Source: Agromyces protaetiae (lineage in GTDB: Bacteria > Actinomycetota > Actinomycetes > Actinomycetales > Microbacteriaceae). Taken from it: 64,000 bases of DNA. Within the stretch, counting starts at the first letter, position 1. Every line of letters begins with the position of its first letter. A program made the position numbers and the translations under genes. The notes beneath the pieces were generated by a model that saw nothing but the letters and a program-made list of their open reading frames with translations, ran no database searches and was not told where the DNA came from. Location of the stretch: NCBI RefSeq assembly GCF_004135405.1, contig NZ_CP035491.1:1612001-1676000 (forward strand), read 5' to 3'. Shown one piece after another: positions 36,575 to 45,334 of this stretch.

Positions 36575-36610
36575 CATCGAGCGGGTGTCCCACGGGACAT
36601 CCGCTCGATG
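36575..36610. terminator. Stem-loop between nagB and the TetR gene
   Basis: 17-base arms, 36575-36591 and 36594-36610, match at 16 positions around a 2-base loop. The arms include GGGTGTCC/GGACATCC. It sits between converging genes and can act both ways. Confidence 0.6.
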
Positions 36611-36668
36611 CGTTTCGTGCGAGCCTGCGAGCGCGCCGACACGCCCGCGTTCGGTGCGCGAACGAGAA

Positions 36669-37264
36669 TCAGTGCACGAACGCGAGGGGGAGCGCGTCGA
36701 GGTAGGCCTGTTCGTCGAAGTCGTCGAGGACGGTGCGCTGGATGAGGAACCCGGGGCGGCGCCGAGCACGACGGGTGCGATGCGCGCCGCCCACGTGCGC
36801 ACGTCGCCGTCGATGCGGTCGGGGTGGAGCGTGCCCCATTCGGCGAGATGGGCTTCGACGGTGTCGCGGAGACGGCTGAAGACGGCTCGGACGAGGCCGC
36901 GGATCTCGTCGTCGGTGGCGGCCTCGGCCCAGAGTTGCACGATGACGCCGCTGAAGGGTTCGCGGCGGATGCCGTCGACGAGGGTCGCGACGATACGGCC
37001 GGGGTCGAGGGGGCCGGCGTCGCCGCGGCGGGCGTCGAGTTCGATGGCGCGGGCGTCGAGCACACGGGTCGCGGCGGCCGCGAACAGTTCTTTCTTGCCG
37101 CCGGGGAAGTGGCCGTAGATGGCACCGGCGGACAGCCCGGAGCTCTGGATGAGGTCGGCGATCGAGGTGCGCGCGTAGCCGCCGCGTTCGGCGAAGCAGC
37201 GAACGGCGGCGTCGACGATCTCGGCGCGGCGGGCGGCGCGGTGGGCGTCGCTGACCTTCGGCAT
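36669..37264 (-). pseudogene. TetR-family repressor, one frameshift (probably sequence error)
   Basis: The ATG at 37264 opens a TetR protein: helix-turn-helix at about 10-55 (SIADLIQSSGLSAGAIYGHF), then a ligand domain. At the G run 36753-36756 the frame is lost after VVLGAAPG. One added base restores FLIQRTVLDDFDEQAYLDA and a stop at 36669, for 198 residues, the usual length. It is divergent from an ABC-2-like membrane protein, with an operator-like palindrome between them, so it likely represses that gene and possibly itself. Confidence 0.8.
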
Positions 37265-37328
37265 CGGGGCTCCTTCCGCGCGCGAGGGGCGCGCATTGAC
37301 AAGCTTACGTCCGAGGTTCATTATAAAG

Positions 37329-37342
37329 AACGAGTATTCGTT
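37329..37342. promoter_or_regulatory. Probable TetR operator
   Basis: AACGAGTATTCGTT is a dyad with perfect AACGA/TCGTT arms in an AT-rich island between the divergent TetR and membrane-protein genes, 20 bases before the ATG at 37363. Size and place fit a TetR operator overlapping both promoters. Confidence 0.6.
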
Positions 37343-37362
37343 TTTTATTTTCGGAGGTACGG

Positions 37363-38451
37363 ATGTCTCGCCAGCAAGGCGCATCGCCCCGCACGCCGAT
37401 CGGCCGCGTCGTCGCAGTCGGCCTCGCGCTCGCCGCCGTCGTCTCGATCATCGTGCTCGCGTTCGCGTGGCCCGCGGTCACGAGCGACCCCCACGACCTG
37501 CCCATCGGCATCACGGGCCCCGACCAGGCCGTCGCCGCCGCAGAAGCCGTGGTCGACGAGGCCCAGCCGGGCGCGATCGCCTTCACGGCGCTCGACGACC
37601 GCGCAGCAGCCGTCGAGGCCATCGAGAGCCGTGAGGTCTACGGTGCGATCGTCCTCGGCGAGCAGCCCGAGGTGCTGACCTCGTCGGCGGCGAGTCTCGT
37701 CGTGCACCAACTCCTCACGGGCGTCGCCGCGCAGCTCGAGGCGGGCGTCAACGCGCAGGCGGCGGCGGCCGCGGCAGCGGCGGGCGCACCCGCGGCTCCG
37801 CCGCACATCGCGGTCGAGGTCACCGACGTCGTGCCGCTCGCCGACACCGACCCGCGCGGCCAGGCGCTCACCGCGGCGATGTTCCCGCTCGTGCTCGGCG
37901 GCATGGTCGGCGGCATCGCGATCTCGTTCGCGATCATCGGCGCCATGCGCCGCGTCGGCGCGGTCGTCGTCTACTCCGTCGTCGGCGGACTCGCGCTCGC
38001 GGGCGTGCTCGGCCCGTGGCTCGGCGCGCTCCCGGGCGACTACTGGACGAACGCGGGTGTCATCGCCCTCGCCCTCTCAGCGATCGCCGCGCCCATCACG
38101 GGCTTCGTCGCCCTCATCGGTCGGGCGGGCATCGCCGTCGGCGCGATCACGATGATGCTCGTCGCGAACCCGATCTCGGCGGCGGCGTTCCCGCGCGAGT
38201 TCCTGCCGGGCGGCTGGGGTGCGATCGGCCAGTGGTTCCCGCCGGGTGCTGCGAGCACGCTCCTCCGCGACGTGAACTACTTCCCGCAGGCCGACGCACT
38301 GTTCCCGTGGCTCGTCCTCGCGGTGTGGACGGCGGCAGGCATCCTGCTCTCGGGCGTCGGCCACTTCCGCACCGCCGGCGGCGCCGAGCCCGACGCGGTC
38401 GCCGCGCACGAGGACGACCCCGAGCCCGAGCTCGCGGCGGCACGCGCCTGA
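37363..38451 (+). CDS. ABC-2/YhgE-like membrane protein, TetR-controlled
   Basis: A 362-residue protein with one N-terminal membrane helix (about 14-36), an exterior Ala-rich region (about 37-165) and five further helices (from about 168 to 340), ending in an acidic tail. This one-plus-five layout is that of ABC-2-type or YhgE/Pip-type membrane proteins. Pairing with a divergent TetR gene suggests inducible efflux, but no ATPase lies nearby. CGGAGG precedes the ATG. The specific function is unknown. Confidence 0.7.
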   Translation: MSRQQGASPRTPIGRVVAVGLALAAVVSIIVLAFAWPAVTSDPHDLPIGITGPDQAVAAAEAVVDEAQPGAIAFTALDDRAAAVEAIESREVYGAIVLGEQPEVLTSSAASLVVHQLLTGVAAQLEAGVNAQAAAAAAAAGAPAAPPHIAVEVTDVVPLADTDPRGQALTAAMFPLVLGGMVGGIAISFAIIGAMRRVGAVVVYSVVGGLALAGVLGPWLGALPGDYWTNAGVIALALSAIAAPITGFVALIGRAGIAVGAITMMLVANPISAAAFPREFLPGGWGAIGQWFPPGAASTLLRDVNYFPQADALFPWLVLAVWTAAGILLSGVGHFRTAGGAEPDAVAAHEDDPEPELAAARA

Positions 38452-38456
38452 CGCGG

Positions 38457-38528
38457 TTGTCGGACATCGGTCGGTTTGTCGGACGTGAGCGCGTGCTCAC
38501 GTCCGACAAACACGCGAATGTCCGACAA
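38457..38528. repeat. Nested TTGTCGGAC hairpins
   Basis: A perfect 16-base stem (38475-38490/38495-38510, loop GCGT) lies inside an outer 11-base pair (38457-38467/38518-38528). All four arms carry TTGTCGGAC, the core of the array at 26118-26238. Like that array it lies just after a plus-strand gene and before a minus-strand one. Confidence 0.85.
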
Positions 38529-38631
38529 ACCGGGGAGGCCGGGGAGGGAAGGCAGGGAGGGAAGGAGGGGGTGCGTTTGCGAGAAGAGGGCGGGCGCGAG
38601 ACATCCGGATGCCTCGACCGCGCGCCGCGCG

Positions 38632-39006
38632 TCAGTCCGCGAGCTCCTTGCGGCCGTTCAAGATGCCGCTCACCGCGGCGACGACGGCCGTGATGACCGC
38701 GACGATCGGCTGACCCATCGTCCACCAGGCGATCGCGGTCGCCGTGAACACGGCGATCTCGACGAGGGCCTTGCCGAACGCGTCGACCGTGAACACGGCC
38801 CTGGGCGACACGAACAGCGCCCACAGGACGATCGCGACAAGCGGCGCGCCGATGCCGATCGCGATGCCCGGCCACGGCAGCGGGAACGCGACGAAGCCCC
38901 ACACGGCGAGCGTCACGAACGCGAAGAGCTCGAGGAGGAACCGGAGGACGTCGTTCACGCCGATCTTCGGCAGGGATTCGGGAGTGCGGTCGTTCACGGG
39001 GTTCAA
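38632..39006 (-). CDS. DUF2568/YrdB-like small membrane protein
   Basis: A 124-residue protein with four membrane helices: FLLELFAFVTLAVWGFVAF, then PGIAIGIGAPLVAIVLWALF with SPRAVF at its end, and two more. This matches the DUF2568 (YrdB) family of unknown function. Start choice is open: TTG at 39006, or GTG at 38997, which lies 8 bases after a TAGGCT box and would be leaderless. I lean to GTG. Confidence 0.78.
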   Translation of the reverse strand: MNPVNDRTPESLPKIGVNDVLRFLLELFAFVTLAVWGFVAFPLPWPGIAIGIGAPLVAIVLWALFVSPRAVFTVDAFGKALVEIAVFTATAIAWWTMGQPIVAVITAVVAAVSGILNGRKELAD

Positions 39007-39011
39007 GCCTA
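39006..39011 (-). promoter_or_regulatory. Candidate -10 element for the DUF2568 gene
   Basis: TAGGCT on the minus strand, 8 bases before GTG 38997. It overlaps the alternative TTG start, which speaks against that start. Confidence 0.35.
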
Positions 39012-39016
39012 ACCGC

Positions 39017-39478
39017 CTATGCGCGTGCCAACCTGCGCGCCGTCTTCGCGAGCATCGCCTCGACGACGAACGGGTGCCCGATCCGGATGAACGCGAAGTA
39101 GAGGCGCCCGCGCCGCCCGTGGAGCTTCACGACCGTCGTGACCCGGACGAGACCCGGATCGCGGCCGACGCCGATGCCGCAGCGGAAGTACAGGTGGCGG
39201 TCGTCGTAGGCGACGAGCGCCTCCTCACCGCGCACCTCGCGCACGTCGAACACGCCCCGCTGCGACGGGTCGACCCCGATGAGCGGCACGAGCGCCGCGC
39301 GGACGCCCATCGCGGCGCGCACCCACCCCGGCATCGACCGGAGGGTGAAGAGCTCGCGCGCCCACATCTCGGGGTCGACCGCGATCCGCTCGGGCACCGC
39401 GACGGCCCGGACGTCGACGTAGTCGGGCCGCGGAATCCCCTCGAGCGCGAGGCTCCGGAAGGCGGGTTCCGCGGTCAT
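39017..39478 (-). CDS. DUF2867-family protein
   Basis: A 153-residue soluble protein. The pattern DYVDVRAVAVPE, an FTLRSMPGWVRAAMGVR segment (about 45-63), and GRLYFAFIRIGHPFVVEAML near the C-terminus fit DUF2867, whose members are polyketide cyclase-like but uncharacterised. ATG 39478 gives MTAEPAF; an in-frame upstream extension would run into purU. It lies 4 bases after the purU stop, so it is likely in the same transcript. Confidence 0.75.
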   Translation of the reverse strand: MTAEPAFRSLALEGIPRPDYVDVRAVAVPERIAVDPEMWARELFTLRSMPGWVRAAMGVRAALVPLIGVDPSQRGVFDVREVRGEEALVAYDDRHLYFRCGIGVGRDPGLVRVTTVVKLHGRRGRLYFAFIRIGHPFVVEAMLAKTARRLARA

Positions 39479-39482
39479 GGCA

Positions 39483-40355
39483 TCACCGGAAGATGATCGT
39501 CCGGGCCCCGTCGAGGAGCACACGCCGCTCGGCGAACCATTTCACGGCCTGGGTGAGCGTTCGGCTCTCCTCGTCTTGGCCGATCGCGACGAGCTCGGCG
39601 ACCGAGCGCGAGTGGTCGACGCGCACGACGTTCTGCTCGATGATCGGGCCCTCGTCGAGATCGCTCGTCACGAAGTGCGCCGTCGCGCCGATGAGCTTGA
39701 CGCCGCGCGCGTGCGCCTGACGGTAGGGGTTCGCGCCCTTGAACCCGGGCAGGAACGAGTGGTGGATGTTGATGCAGCGGCCCGCGAGGGCGTCGCACAG
39801 CTCGGGGGAGAGGATCTGCATGTAGCGCGCGAGGACGACGAGCTCGATGTCGTGCTCGTCGACGGCGTCGAGGACGCGCTGCTCGAAGGCCGCCTTCTCG
39901 TCGGCGTTCGTGACGGCGGATGCCTCGAACGGCACGCCGTAGAAATCGACGAGGTCGCGCAGGCCCCCGTGGTTCGACAGCACGAGCGGGATCTCGACGG
40001 GCAGCTGGCCGGCGCGCTGGCGGAACAGGAGATCGTTGACGCAGTGCCCCGCCGTCGACGCGAGCACGAGCGTGCGGAGCGGGCGGCCCACCGCGTCGAG
40101 GTGCCACGTCATGTCCCACCGCTCGACGACGGGCCGAAGCGCCGACTCGAACTCCTCGCGCCCCGCGGGCGACTCGACCTGCACGCGCATGAAGAACCGG
40201 CCCGTGTCGGCGCTCTGGAACTGCTGGCTCTCGGTGATGTTGCCGCGCGACTCGACGATCGCGCCGCTCACGGCGTGCACGATGCCCGGCGAGTCGACGC
40301 AGCTGAGCGTGAAGACCCAGTGGTTGAGCGGGCCGTCGCGGTGCGGGGTGGTCAT
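39483..40355 (-). CDS. purU: Formyltetrahydrofolate deformylase
   Basis: Hydrolyses 10-formyl-THF to THF and formate, balancing the one-carbon pool used by PurN and PurH. It has 290 residues: an N-terminal ACT domain (about 8-90: FTLSCVDSPGIVHAVSG) and a formyltransferase-like hydrolase domain with the catalytic NIHHSFLPGFKGANPY (about 211-226) and the Asp in TSDLDEGPIIEQ. ATG 40355 follows a TACGCT box by 6 bases, so the mRNA is probably leaderless. Confidence 0.94.
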   Translation of the reverse strand: MTTPHRDGPLNHWVFTLSCVDSPGIVHAVSGAIVESRGNITESQQFQSADTGRFFMRVQVESPAGREEFESALRPVVERWDMTWHLDAVGRPLRTLVLASTAGHCVNDLLFRQRAGQLPVEIPLVLSNHGGLRDLVDFYGVPFEASAVTNADEKAAFEQRVLDAVDEHDIELVVLARYMQILSPELCDALAGRCINIHHSFLPGFKGANPYRQAHARGVKLIGATAHFVTSDLDEGPIIEQNVVRVDHSRSVAELVAIGQDEESRTLTQAVKWFAERRVLLDGARTIIFR

Positions 40356-40361
40356 TCGGCT

Positions 40362-40367
40362 AGCGTA
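40362..40367 (-). promoter_or_regulatory. Candidate -10 element for purU (leaderless)
   Basis: TACGCT on the minus strand, followed by 6 bases and ATG 40355. Confidence 0.45.
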
Positions 40368-40530
40368 CCGGCGCAGGGGCGGCAGCCGGGGACGGGCGGA
40401 TGTCTCGGGCGGTAGACTCGGGGACGGTCGGCGGATCCCGCACGGCCCTGGGCGCGCACACGAGCGCGTAGTCGACCCGCCGCGGTGAGCGTTCCCGCGG
40501 GCGGGGAACGCCGTCGGAGAGACATCCTCA

Positions 40531-41766
40531 ATGTCCTTTGCCGATCCTGCTTCCGAATCATCCGCTTCCGCTCTTCCACCGTCGGCCGTTCCGCGCGCGA
40601 AGCTGCCGTGGCCCGCCCTCCTCGCGCTCGCCGCGTCGGTCTTCCTCTCGATCACCATCGAGATGCTGCCGACCGGGCTCCTCCCCGAGATGAGCGCGGG
40701 GCTCGGCGTGCCCGAGCCGCTCATCGGCCTCACCGTGTCGGTGTTCGCGTTCGTCGTCGTGCTGACGTCGGCGCCGCTCGTCGCGGCCACGAGCCGGCTG
40801 CCGCGGCGCGGACTCCTCGTGGGCGTCCTCGTCGTGCTCGCGCTCTCGACGGCGGCGTCGGCGCTCGCGCCCGCCTACTGGGTGCTCGTCGTCGCCCGTG
40901 TCGTCGGCGGGCTCGCGCACGGCGTGTTCTGGGCGATCGTCGCGGCCGCCGCCGCTCGCCTCGTGCCCGACCGGCTCATCGGCCGCGCGATCGCGATCGT
41001 GCTGGGCGGAGGCACCCTCGCGCTCGTGCTCGGCGTGCCGCTCGCGACCTCGCTCGGGCAGGCGTTCGGGTGGCAGCTCGCGTTCGGCCTCGTCGCGGCG
41101 GTCGCGCTCGTCGGCGCGGTCGTCGTGCGGTTCGCGCTGCCGGCGGCCTCGCCGACCGACGCGCCGACGGCCTCGCGGTTCCGCCGCGGCGACGCGGGCT
41201 ACGGCGCCGTGCTCGTCGTCTGCGCCGTCACGGCGGTCGTCATGCTCGGGCAGTACGCCGTGTTCACGTACGTCGCGCCCGTGCTCACGGGCCTCGTCGG
41301 CGTGCCCGCCGCGGCCGTCGGCCCCCTCCTGTTCGTCTACGGCGCGGCGGGTGCCGTCGGGCTCGTCGTCGCGGGATCGCCGCTCGCACGTCATGCCGAC
41401 GCGGCGCTCCTCACCTCGCTCGCGCTGACGATCGCCGCGCTCGTCGCACTCGCCCTCGCGCCCGGCACGGCGCTCGCCGTCGCCGCGTTCGTCGTGTGGG
41501 GGCTCGCGTTCGGGGCGATCCCGCCGCTCCTGCAATTGCGGCTGCTGCACGCCGCGCCGCCCTCGCACCGAGACGCCGCGAGCGCCCTCTACACGTCGGG
41601 CTTCAACGTCGGCATCGGCGGCGGCGCGCTCGTCGGCGCGGTCGTGTACGGGAGCGCGGGCGTCGCGGGGCTGCCGTGGGCGTTCGTCGCGTTCGCGGCT
41701 GTTGCGACGGTCGCGCTCGCGGTGCTCGCGGCGCGCGGGCGGGCTGCAGGCGTGCGCGGACGGTAG
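40531..41766 (+). CDS. MFS efflux transporter, DHA1/AraJ type
   Basis: A 411-residue permease with 12 membrane segments. After helix 2 comes PLVAATSRLPRRGLLVG (loop 2-3 motif of drug/H+ antiporters); VARVVGGLAHGVFWAIVAAAAARLVP holds the fourth-fifth helices, typical of DHA1 sugar/drug exporters. The substrate is unknown. It starts at ATG 40531, about 120 bases after a TAGACT box near 40414; there is no clear partner gene. Confidence 0.9.
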   Translation: MSFADPASESSASALPPSAVPRAKLPWPALLALAASVFLSITIEMLPTGLLPEMSAGLGVPEPLIGLTVSVFAFVVVLTSAPLVAATSRLPRRGLLVGVLVVLALSTAASALAPAYWVLVVARVVGGLAHGVFWAIVAAAAARLVPDRLIGRAIAIVLGGGTLALVLGVPLATSLGQAFGWQLAFGLVAAVALVGAVVVRFALPAASPTDAPTASRFRRGDAGYGAVLVVCAVTAVVMLGQYAVFTYVAPVLTGLVGVPAAAVGPLLFVYGAAGAVGLVVAGSPLARHADAALLTSLALTIAALVALALAPGTALAVAAFVVWGLAFGAIPPLLQLRLLHAAPPSHRDAASALYTSGFNVGIGGGALVGAVVYGSAGVAGLPWAFVAFAAVATVALAVLAARGRAAGVRGR

Positions 41767-41784
41767 CGGGCCGGACGAGGCCCG

Positions 41785-43641
41785 TCAGAAGAACGCGGCG
41801 GCGACGGCGGACGACGGACCGGTGCGTCCGTCGACGACATACCGAACCTCGAGATCGTCGACGAACCAGTCGGCGAAGTCGAATCCGTACGTGAGCAACG
41901 TTCCGTCGGGGCCGATCGTGAACTCGACCTCGGCAGTGCCGTTGCGGAGCACCTGCACGGTCGCGCCGGCGGCGCCCTCGAGTTCGAGCCGGCCCGGGAG
42001 CAGATGCAGGATCGCCGTCGGCGGCGTGAGCGTCACCGCGACCGGTTCGCTCGCGGGCGACGTGTTGCCGGCCGCATCGGTCTGCGTCGCCTGCACGTTC
42101 GTCGTGCCCGCGGGAAGCCCGTCGAGGACGACCGACCACGCGCCCGCCGCGTCGGCGGTCGCGGACCAGGTGCGGCCCGCGGCCGAGACGACGACGGATG
42201 CCTCGGGCTCGGCCGTGCCCGTCACGAGCGGGTCGACGAGGCCGCCCGCCGAGTCGGCGGCGAAGACGGGTGCGTCGGCGGCCGTGTCTTCGGGTTCGGG
42301 CTCGGGTTCGGGCTCGGGTTCGGGTTCGGGCGTCGGCGTTGGGGCAGGCTCGGGCGACGGGCTCGGATTCGGAGCGGGCGCGGGGTCGGGTCGCACCGGC
42401 GCATCCGCGGCAGGCGGGACGCCGGGCTCGGCCGGGTCGGGCGTCGGGCCGTCGAAGGTCGGGACGTCGCCAGGAGCAACAGGTGACTCGGGCAGCGCGA
42501 TCGGATCGTCGGCGTCGGCCGAGACATCCGGAGCTTCGACGACCTCCGCGGCCGACGCCTGCTCTTCGGGCGCCGGCGACAGTACCGACGGGAGCACGAC
42601 CGCGGCGGCGATCGCGGCCGCGGCGACGAGCACACCGATGCCGCTCACGGCGGCGATCGTGCCGACGCTCGCGCCGACACCGGCCGCAGCGCCGGCGCTA
42701 CCGGCTGTTCCGCCGGCGCCCGCGCCTGCGCTCGCGCCGGACGACCCGGCGCTCCCGGCACCGGCGCCGACAGCCGCGCCCGAACCGCCTGCGCCCGCAC
42801 CGCCCGTGATCGTCGCGGGCATCGCCGCACCGGCGGCGCCCATCGCGAGGTTCGTCACGGGCGCGCCCTGCTGCAGCCACGCCGTGTACCCGGCCGCGCC
42901 CGCGATGCCCGCCGCGAGCGGCAGGAGCACGAGCGCGATGCGCGAGCCGACCTCGCGCGCCTCGGCGGCGACGATCGTGCACTTCGCGCACTCGTCGAGG
43001 TGCGCCTCGAGCTTGCCCGTGTCGCGCGCGCCGAGCTTGCCGCGCGTGTACGTGCCGAGCCGGTCGATCGTCCACCGGCACTCGGGGTCTTCGGCGCCCT
43101 TCAAGTGCGCGCTGATCCACGCCTGCCGGAGCCCCTCGCGGGCGCGGTACGCGAGCGCAGCCGTGCTGTTCGCGCTCATGCCGACGAGCGGGGCGATCTG
43201 CTGCGGGGTCATCTGCTCGACCTCGCTGTACCAGAGCACCTCTTGCCAGCGGGTCGGCAGCGACCGGAACGCCTGCGCGGTCAGGCTGCGATCGAGGGCG
43301 TCGAGCGTCGCCTGCTCGTTCGTGTCGGGGTCTTCGAACGCCTCGAGGGTGTCGAGCGTCGTCTCGTGCGACTTGCGCCCCCAGCCCGCAGCGGTGTTGC
43401 GGATCGTCGTGAAGAGATACGGACGGAACGCGCCCGTCGGACCGCCGCCCTTCTTGATCGTCTCGTAGATCTTCGTGAACGACTCTGCGACCAGGTCATC
43501 GGGGTCGAGGGTCGAGAACGACCGGGCGACCGTGCGGCCGGCCGCCGAATGCCGACGCCACAGCTCGGCGTAGGCGCGGTCGTCGCCGCCGCGCGTGAGC
43601 GCGACGAGCGCGGTATCGGGGGAGGCGGTGGTGTCGGGCAC
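41785..43641 (-). CDS. ECF sigma factor fused to zinc-finger, membrane and Ig-like domains
   Basis: A 618-residue multidomain protein. Residues 1-180 are an ECF sigma factor: region 2 around DPDDLVAESFTKIYETI and region 4 around LPTRWQEVLWYSEVEQMTPQQIAP. A zf-HC2-like anti-sigma zinc motif follows at H214-C218-C221 with C188. Then come a membrane segment (about 234-252), a Gly/Ala-rich stretch, a second (about 330-355), a Glu/Pro repeat (about 440-460) and a bacterial Ig-like domain (about 465-550). Sigma and anti-sigma in one chain resemble the ECF52/53-type groups of actinobacteria. The exterior Ig domain would sense a cell-surface signal. It starts at GTG 43641 after GAGAGGAG. Confidence 0.85.
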   Translation of the reverse strand: MPDTTASPDTALVALTRGGDDRAYAELWRRHSAAGRTVARSFSTLDPDDLVAESFTKIYETIKKGGGPTGAFRPYLFTTIRNTAAGWGRKSHETTLDTLEAFEDPDTNEQATLDALDRSLTAQAFRSLPTRWQEVLWYSEVEQMTPQQIAPLVGMSANSTAALAYRAREGLRQAWISAHLKGAEDPECRWTIDRLGTYTRGKLGARDTGKLEAHLDECAKCTIVAAEAREVGSRIALVLLPLAAGIAGAAGYTAWLQQGAPVTNLAMGAAGAAMPATITGGAGAGGSGAAVGAGAGSAGSSGASAGAGAGGTAGSAGAAAGVGASVGTIAAVSGIGVLVAAAAIAAAVVLPSVLSPAPEEQASAAEVVEAPDVSADADDPIALPESPVAPGDVPTFDGPTPDPAEPGVPPAADAPVRPDPAPAPNPSPSPEPAPTPTPEPEPEPEPEPEPEDTAADAPVFAADSAGGLVDPLVTGTAEPEASVVVSAAGRTWSATADAAGAWSVVLDGLPAGTTNVQATQTDAAGNTSPASEPVAVTLTPPTAILHLLPGRLELEGAAGATVQVLRNGTAEVEFTIGPDGTLLTYGFDFADWFVDDLEVRYVVDGRTGPSSAVAAAFF

Positions 43642-44148
43642 GCGGCAGCTCCTCTCGATCGCGCGATCCGATGAAGAGACGCGCGCAGACGGGGATCATG
43701 ACGCGTCGGATCCGAGGGCGCGGCCTGGGTGTGGCCGGCATTCGGGTCTGTGGTTCGGGTCTTCCCTATTCCATCAGATCAGGCTGGGAAACGGCGAGCG
43801 GATGCCGGAAGCCGGCGTCGCGGTCGCGGTCGCGGTCGCGTCCGCCGGCGTTCGGCGAGATTCTTCCGAACCCGCGTCATAGAACCGGGTACGGCCCATC
43901 TCTCCAGGTGAGGACCTCCGTTCCGGACCCGCACCCGAATCGGAACGGGGCGTCGGTGGCACACCGACGCTCGGGTCGCGCACGCAGCAGGCGCGGCCCG
44001 AGGACGGTCGGGTCTCGATCGCGATGGGGGAACACGCGAGCGAGGCCCGACCGCCTCGCTGGGCGTTCGGATCGCGAAGACCGGATGCCTCGGCCGCGCC
44101 GTCGGCCTCACGAACCCGTGTGGGGTGTCGGGCGAGCGCGCGGAGCCC
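43642..44148. other. 507-base gap upstream of the sigma gene and downstream of nagA
   Basis: No convincing gene is seen; the open frames here have random codon usage. It must hold the sigma-gene promoter (minus strand, not identified), a hexamer repeat at 43817-43840, and a somewhat lower GC stretch near 43750-43790. Possible small RNA or regulatory content cannot be excluded. Confidence 0.5.
43817..43840. repeat. Four copies of GTCGCG
   Basis: A perfect hexamer repeat in non-coding sequence, bounded by the inverted pair GCCGGC/GCCGGC. Confidence 0.75.
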
Positions 44149-45318
44149 TCAGACGAGACGCGCCCCGGCGCCCCACACGGCCTCGACCGCCAGCTCGTCG
44201 GAGAGGAGTACGGCGTCGGCCGCGTAGCCCGCGTCGAGCCGGCCGAGATCGTGCGCGCGGCCGATGGCTGCGGCGGGCGTCACCGTGAGCGCGCCGACGG
44301 CCTCGACGAACGGGATGCCGCTCTCGACGACGGCGTTGCGGAGCGCGACGTCGAGCGTGAGCGTCGAACCTGCGATCGACCCCGTGTCGCGGAGGCGGGC
44401 GACGCCGTCGTTCACGACCACGGCGAGCGAGCCGAGGATGTAGTCGCCGTCGGCGGCACCCGTGGCGGCCATCGCGTCGGTGATCATCGCGACCCGGCCG
44501 GGCGCGCCCTGGAAGGCGAGCTTCACGACGTCGGGGTGCACGTGCACGCCGTCGTTCACGATCTCGAGCGTGACGTGGTCGGCGTGCATCGCCGCCACGA
44601 CCGGGCCCGGCGCCCGGTGGTGGATGCCGCGCATGCCGTTGAAGGCATGGGTCAGGATCGTCGCGCCCGCGCCGAACGCGGCGAGCGAGGTCTCGTAGTC
44701 GGCGCCCGTGTGCCCGACCGCGACGCGGACGCCCGCATCGGCGAACCGGCGGATCGCGTCGAGCGCACCCTCGTGCTCGGGCGCCATCGTGATCTGCACG
44801 AGCGTGCCGTCCGCTGCGGCCAGGAGCAGGTCGACCGCGTCGGCGTCGGCCGTGCGGAGCACCTCGGGGTCGTGCGCGCCCCGGAAGTCGTGGTCGAGGA
44901 AGGGGCCCTCGAGGTGCGCGCCGAGCACGCGCGGGTCGCGCGCGGCGACCGCGGCGATCGCGCGGAGGCGTTCGGCGAGCACCTCGACGGGCGCCGAGAC
45001 GAGCGAGCACACCGCCCGCGTCGTGCCGTGCGCCGTGTGCACGTCGAGCAGGGTCTCGATGCCCGTCTCGCCGTCTTCGACCGACGCCCCGCCGGCGCCG
45101 TGCGTGTGGAGGTCGATGAAGCCCGGCACGAGCCAGCGGCCCGCCGCGTCGACGACGTCGACGGAGACATCCTGAGCGCCTGCTGCGACCTGCTCACGCC
45201 ACTCGTCGCCGATGCCGCGCGCCGCGACCCGGTCGCCCTCGAAGCGCACCCACGCGTCGGTGATCGTGTCACCGCCGGTGACGAGGCGGGCGGAGTGGAT
45301 GACGGTCGAAGCGCTCAC
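44149..45318 (-). CDS. nagA: N-acetylglucosamine/galactosamine-6-phosphate deacetylase
   Basis: Removes acetate from N-acetyl amino-sugar 6-phosphates. At 389 residues it has normal length. Metal-site motifs are FIDLHTHGAGG (about 58-68), LGAHLEGPFL with the metal Glu (about 128-137), the VGHTGADY His, the THAFNGM His and the catalytic Asp in MITDAMAATG (about 273-282). GTG 45318 lies 6 bases after TATCGT, so it may have its own leaderless promoter besides the operon. It is the only deacetylase in the window; here it most likely acts on GalNAc-6-P (AgaA role) and perhaps also feeds NagB with GlcN-6-P. Confidence 0.93.
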   Translation of the reverse strand: MSASTVIHSARLVTGGDTITDAWVRFEGDRVAARGIGDEWREQVAAGAQDVSVDVVDAAGRWLVPGFIDLHTHGAGGASVEDGETGIETLLDVHTAHGTTRAVCSLVSAPVEVLAERLRAIAAVAARDPRVLGAHLEGPFLDHDFRGAHDPEVLRTADADAVDLLLAAADGTLVQITMAPEHEGALDAIRRFADAGVRVAVGHTGADYETSLAAFGAGATILTHAFNGMRGIHHRAPGPVVAAMHADHVTLEIVNDGVHVHPDVVKLAFQGAPGRVAMITDAMAATGAADGDYILGSLAVVVNDGVARLRDTGSIAGSTLTLDVALRNAVVESGIPFVEAVGALTVTPAAAIGRAHDLGRLDAGYAADAVLLSDELAVEAVWGAGARLV

Positions 45319-45324
45319 TCGAGA

Positions 45325-45330
45325 ACGATA
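45325..45330 (-). promoter_or_regulatory. Candidate -10 element for nagA
   Basis: TATCGT on the minus strand, 6 bases before GTG 45318, in the 16-base gap after the DeoR gene. It suggests nagA can also be expressed separately. Confidence 0.35.
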
Positions 45331-45334
45331 ACGC

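Noticed and set aside
43671-44288. A 205-codon frame in the gap before the sigma gene
   Set aside because: Composition is like non-coding GC-rich sequence; no ribosome binding site and it runs into the nagA antisense strand.
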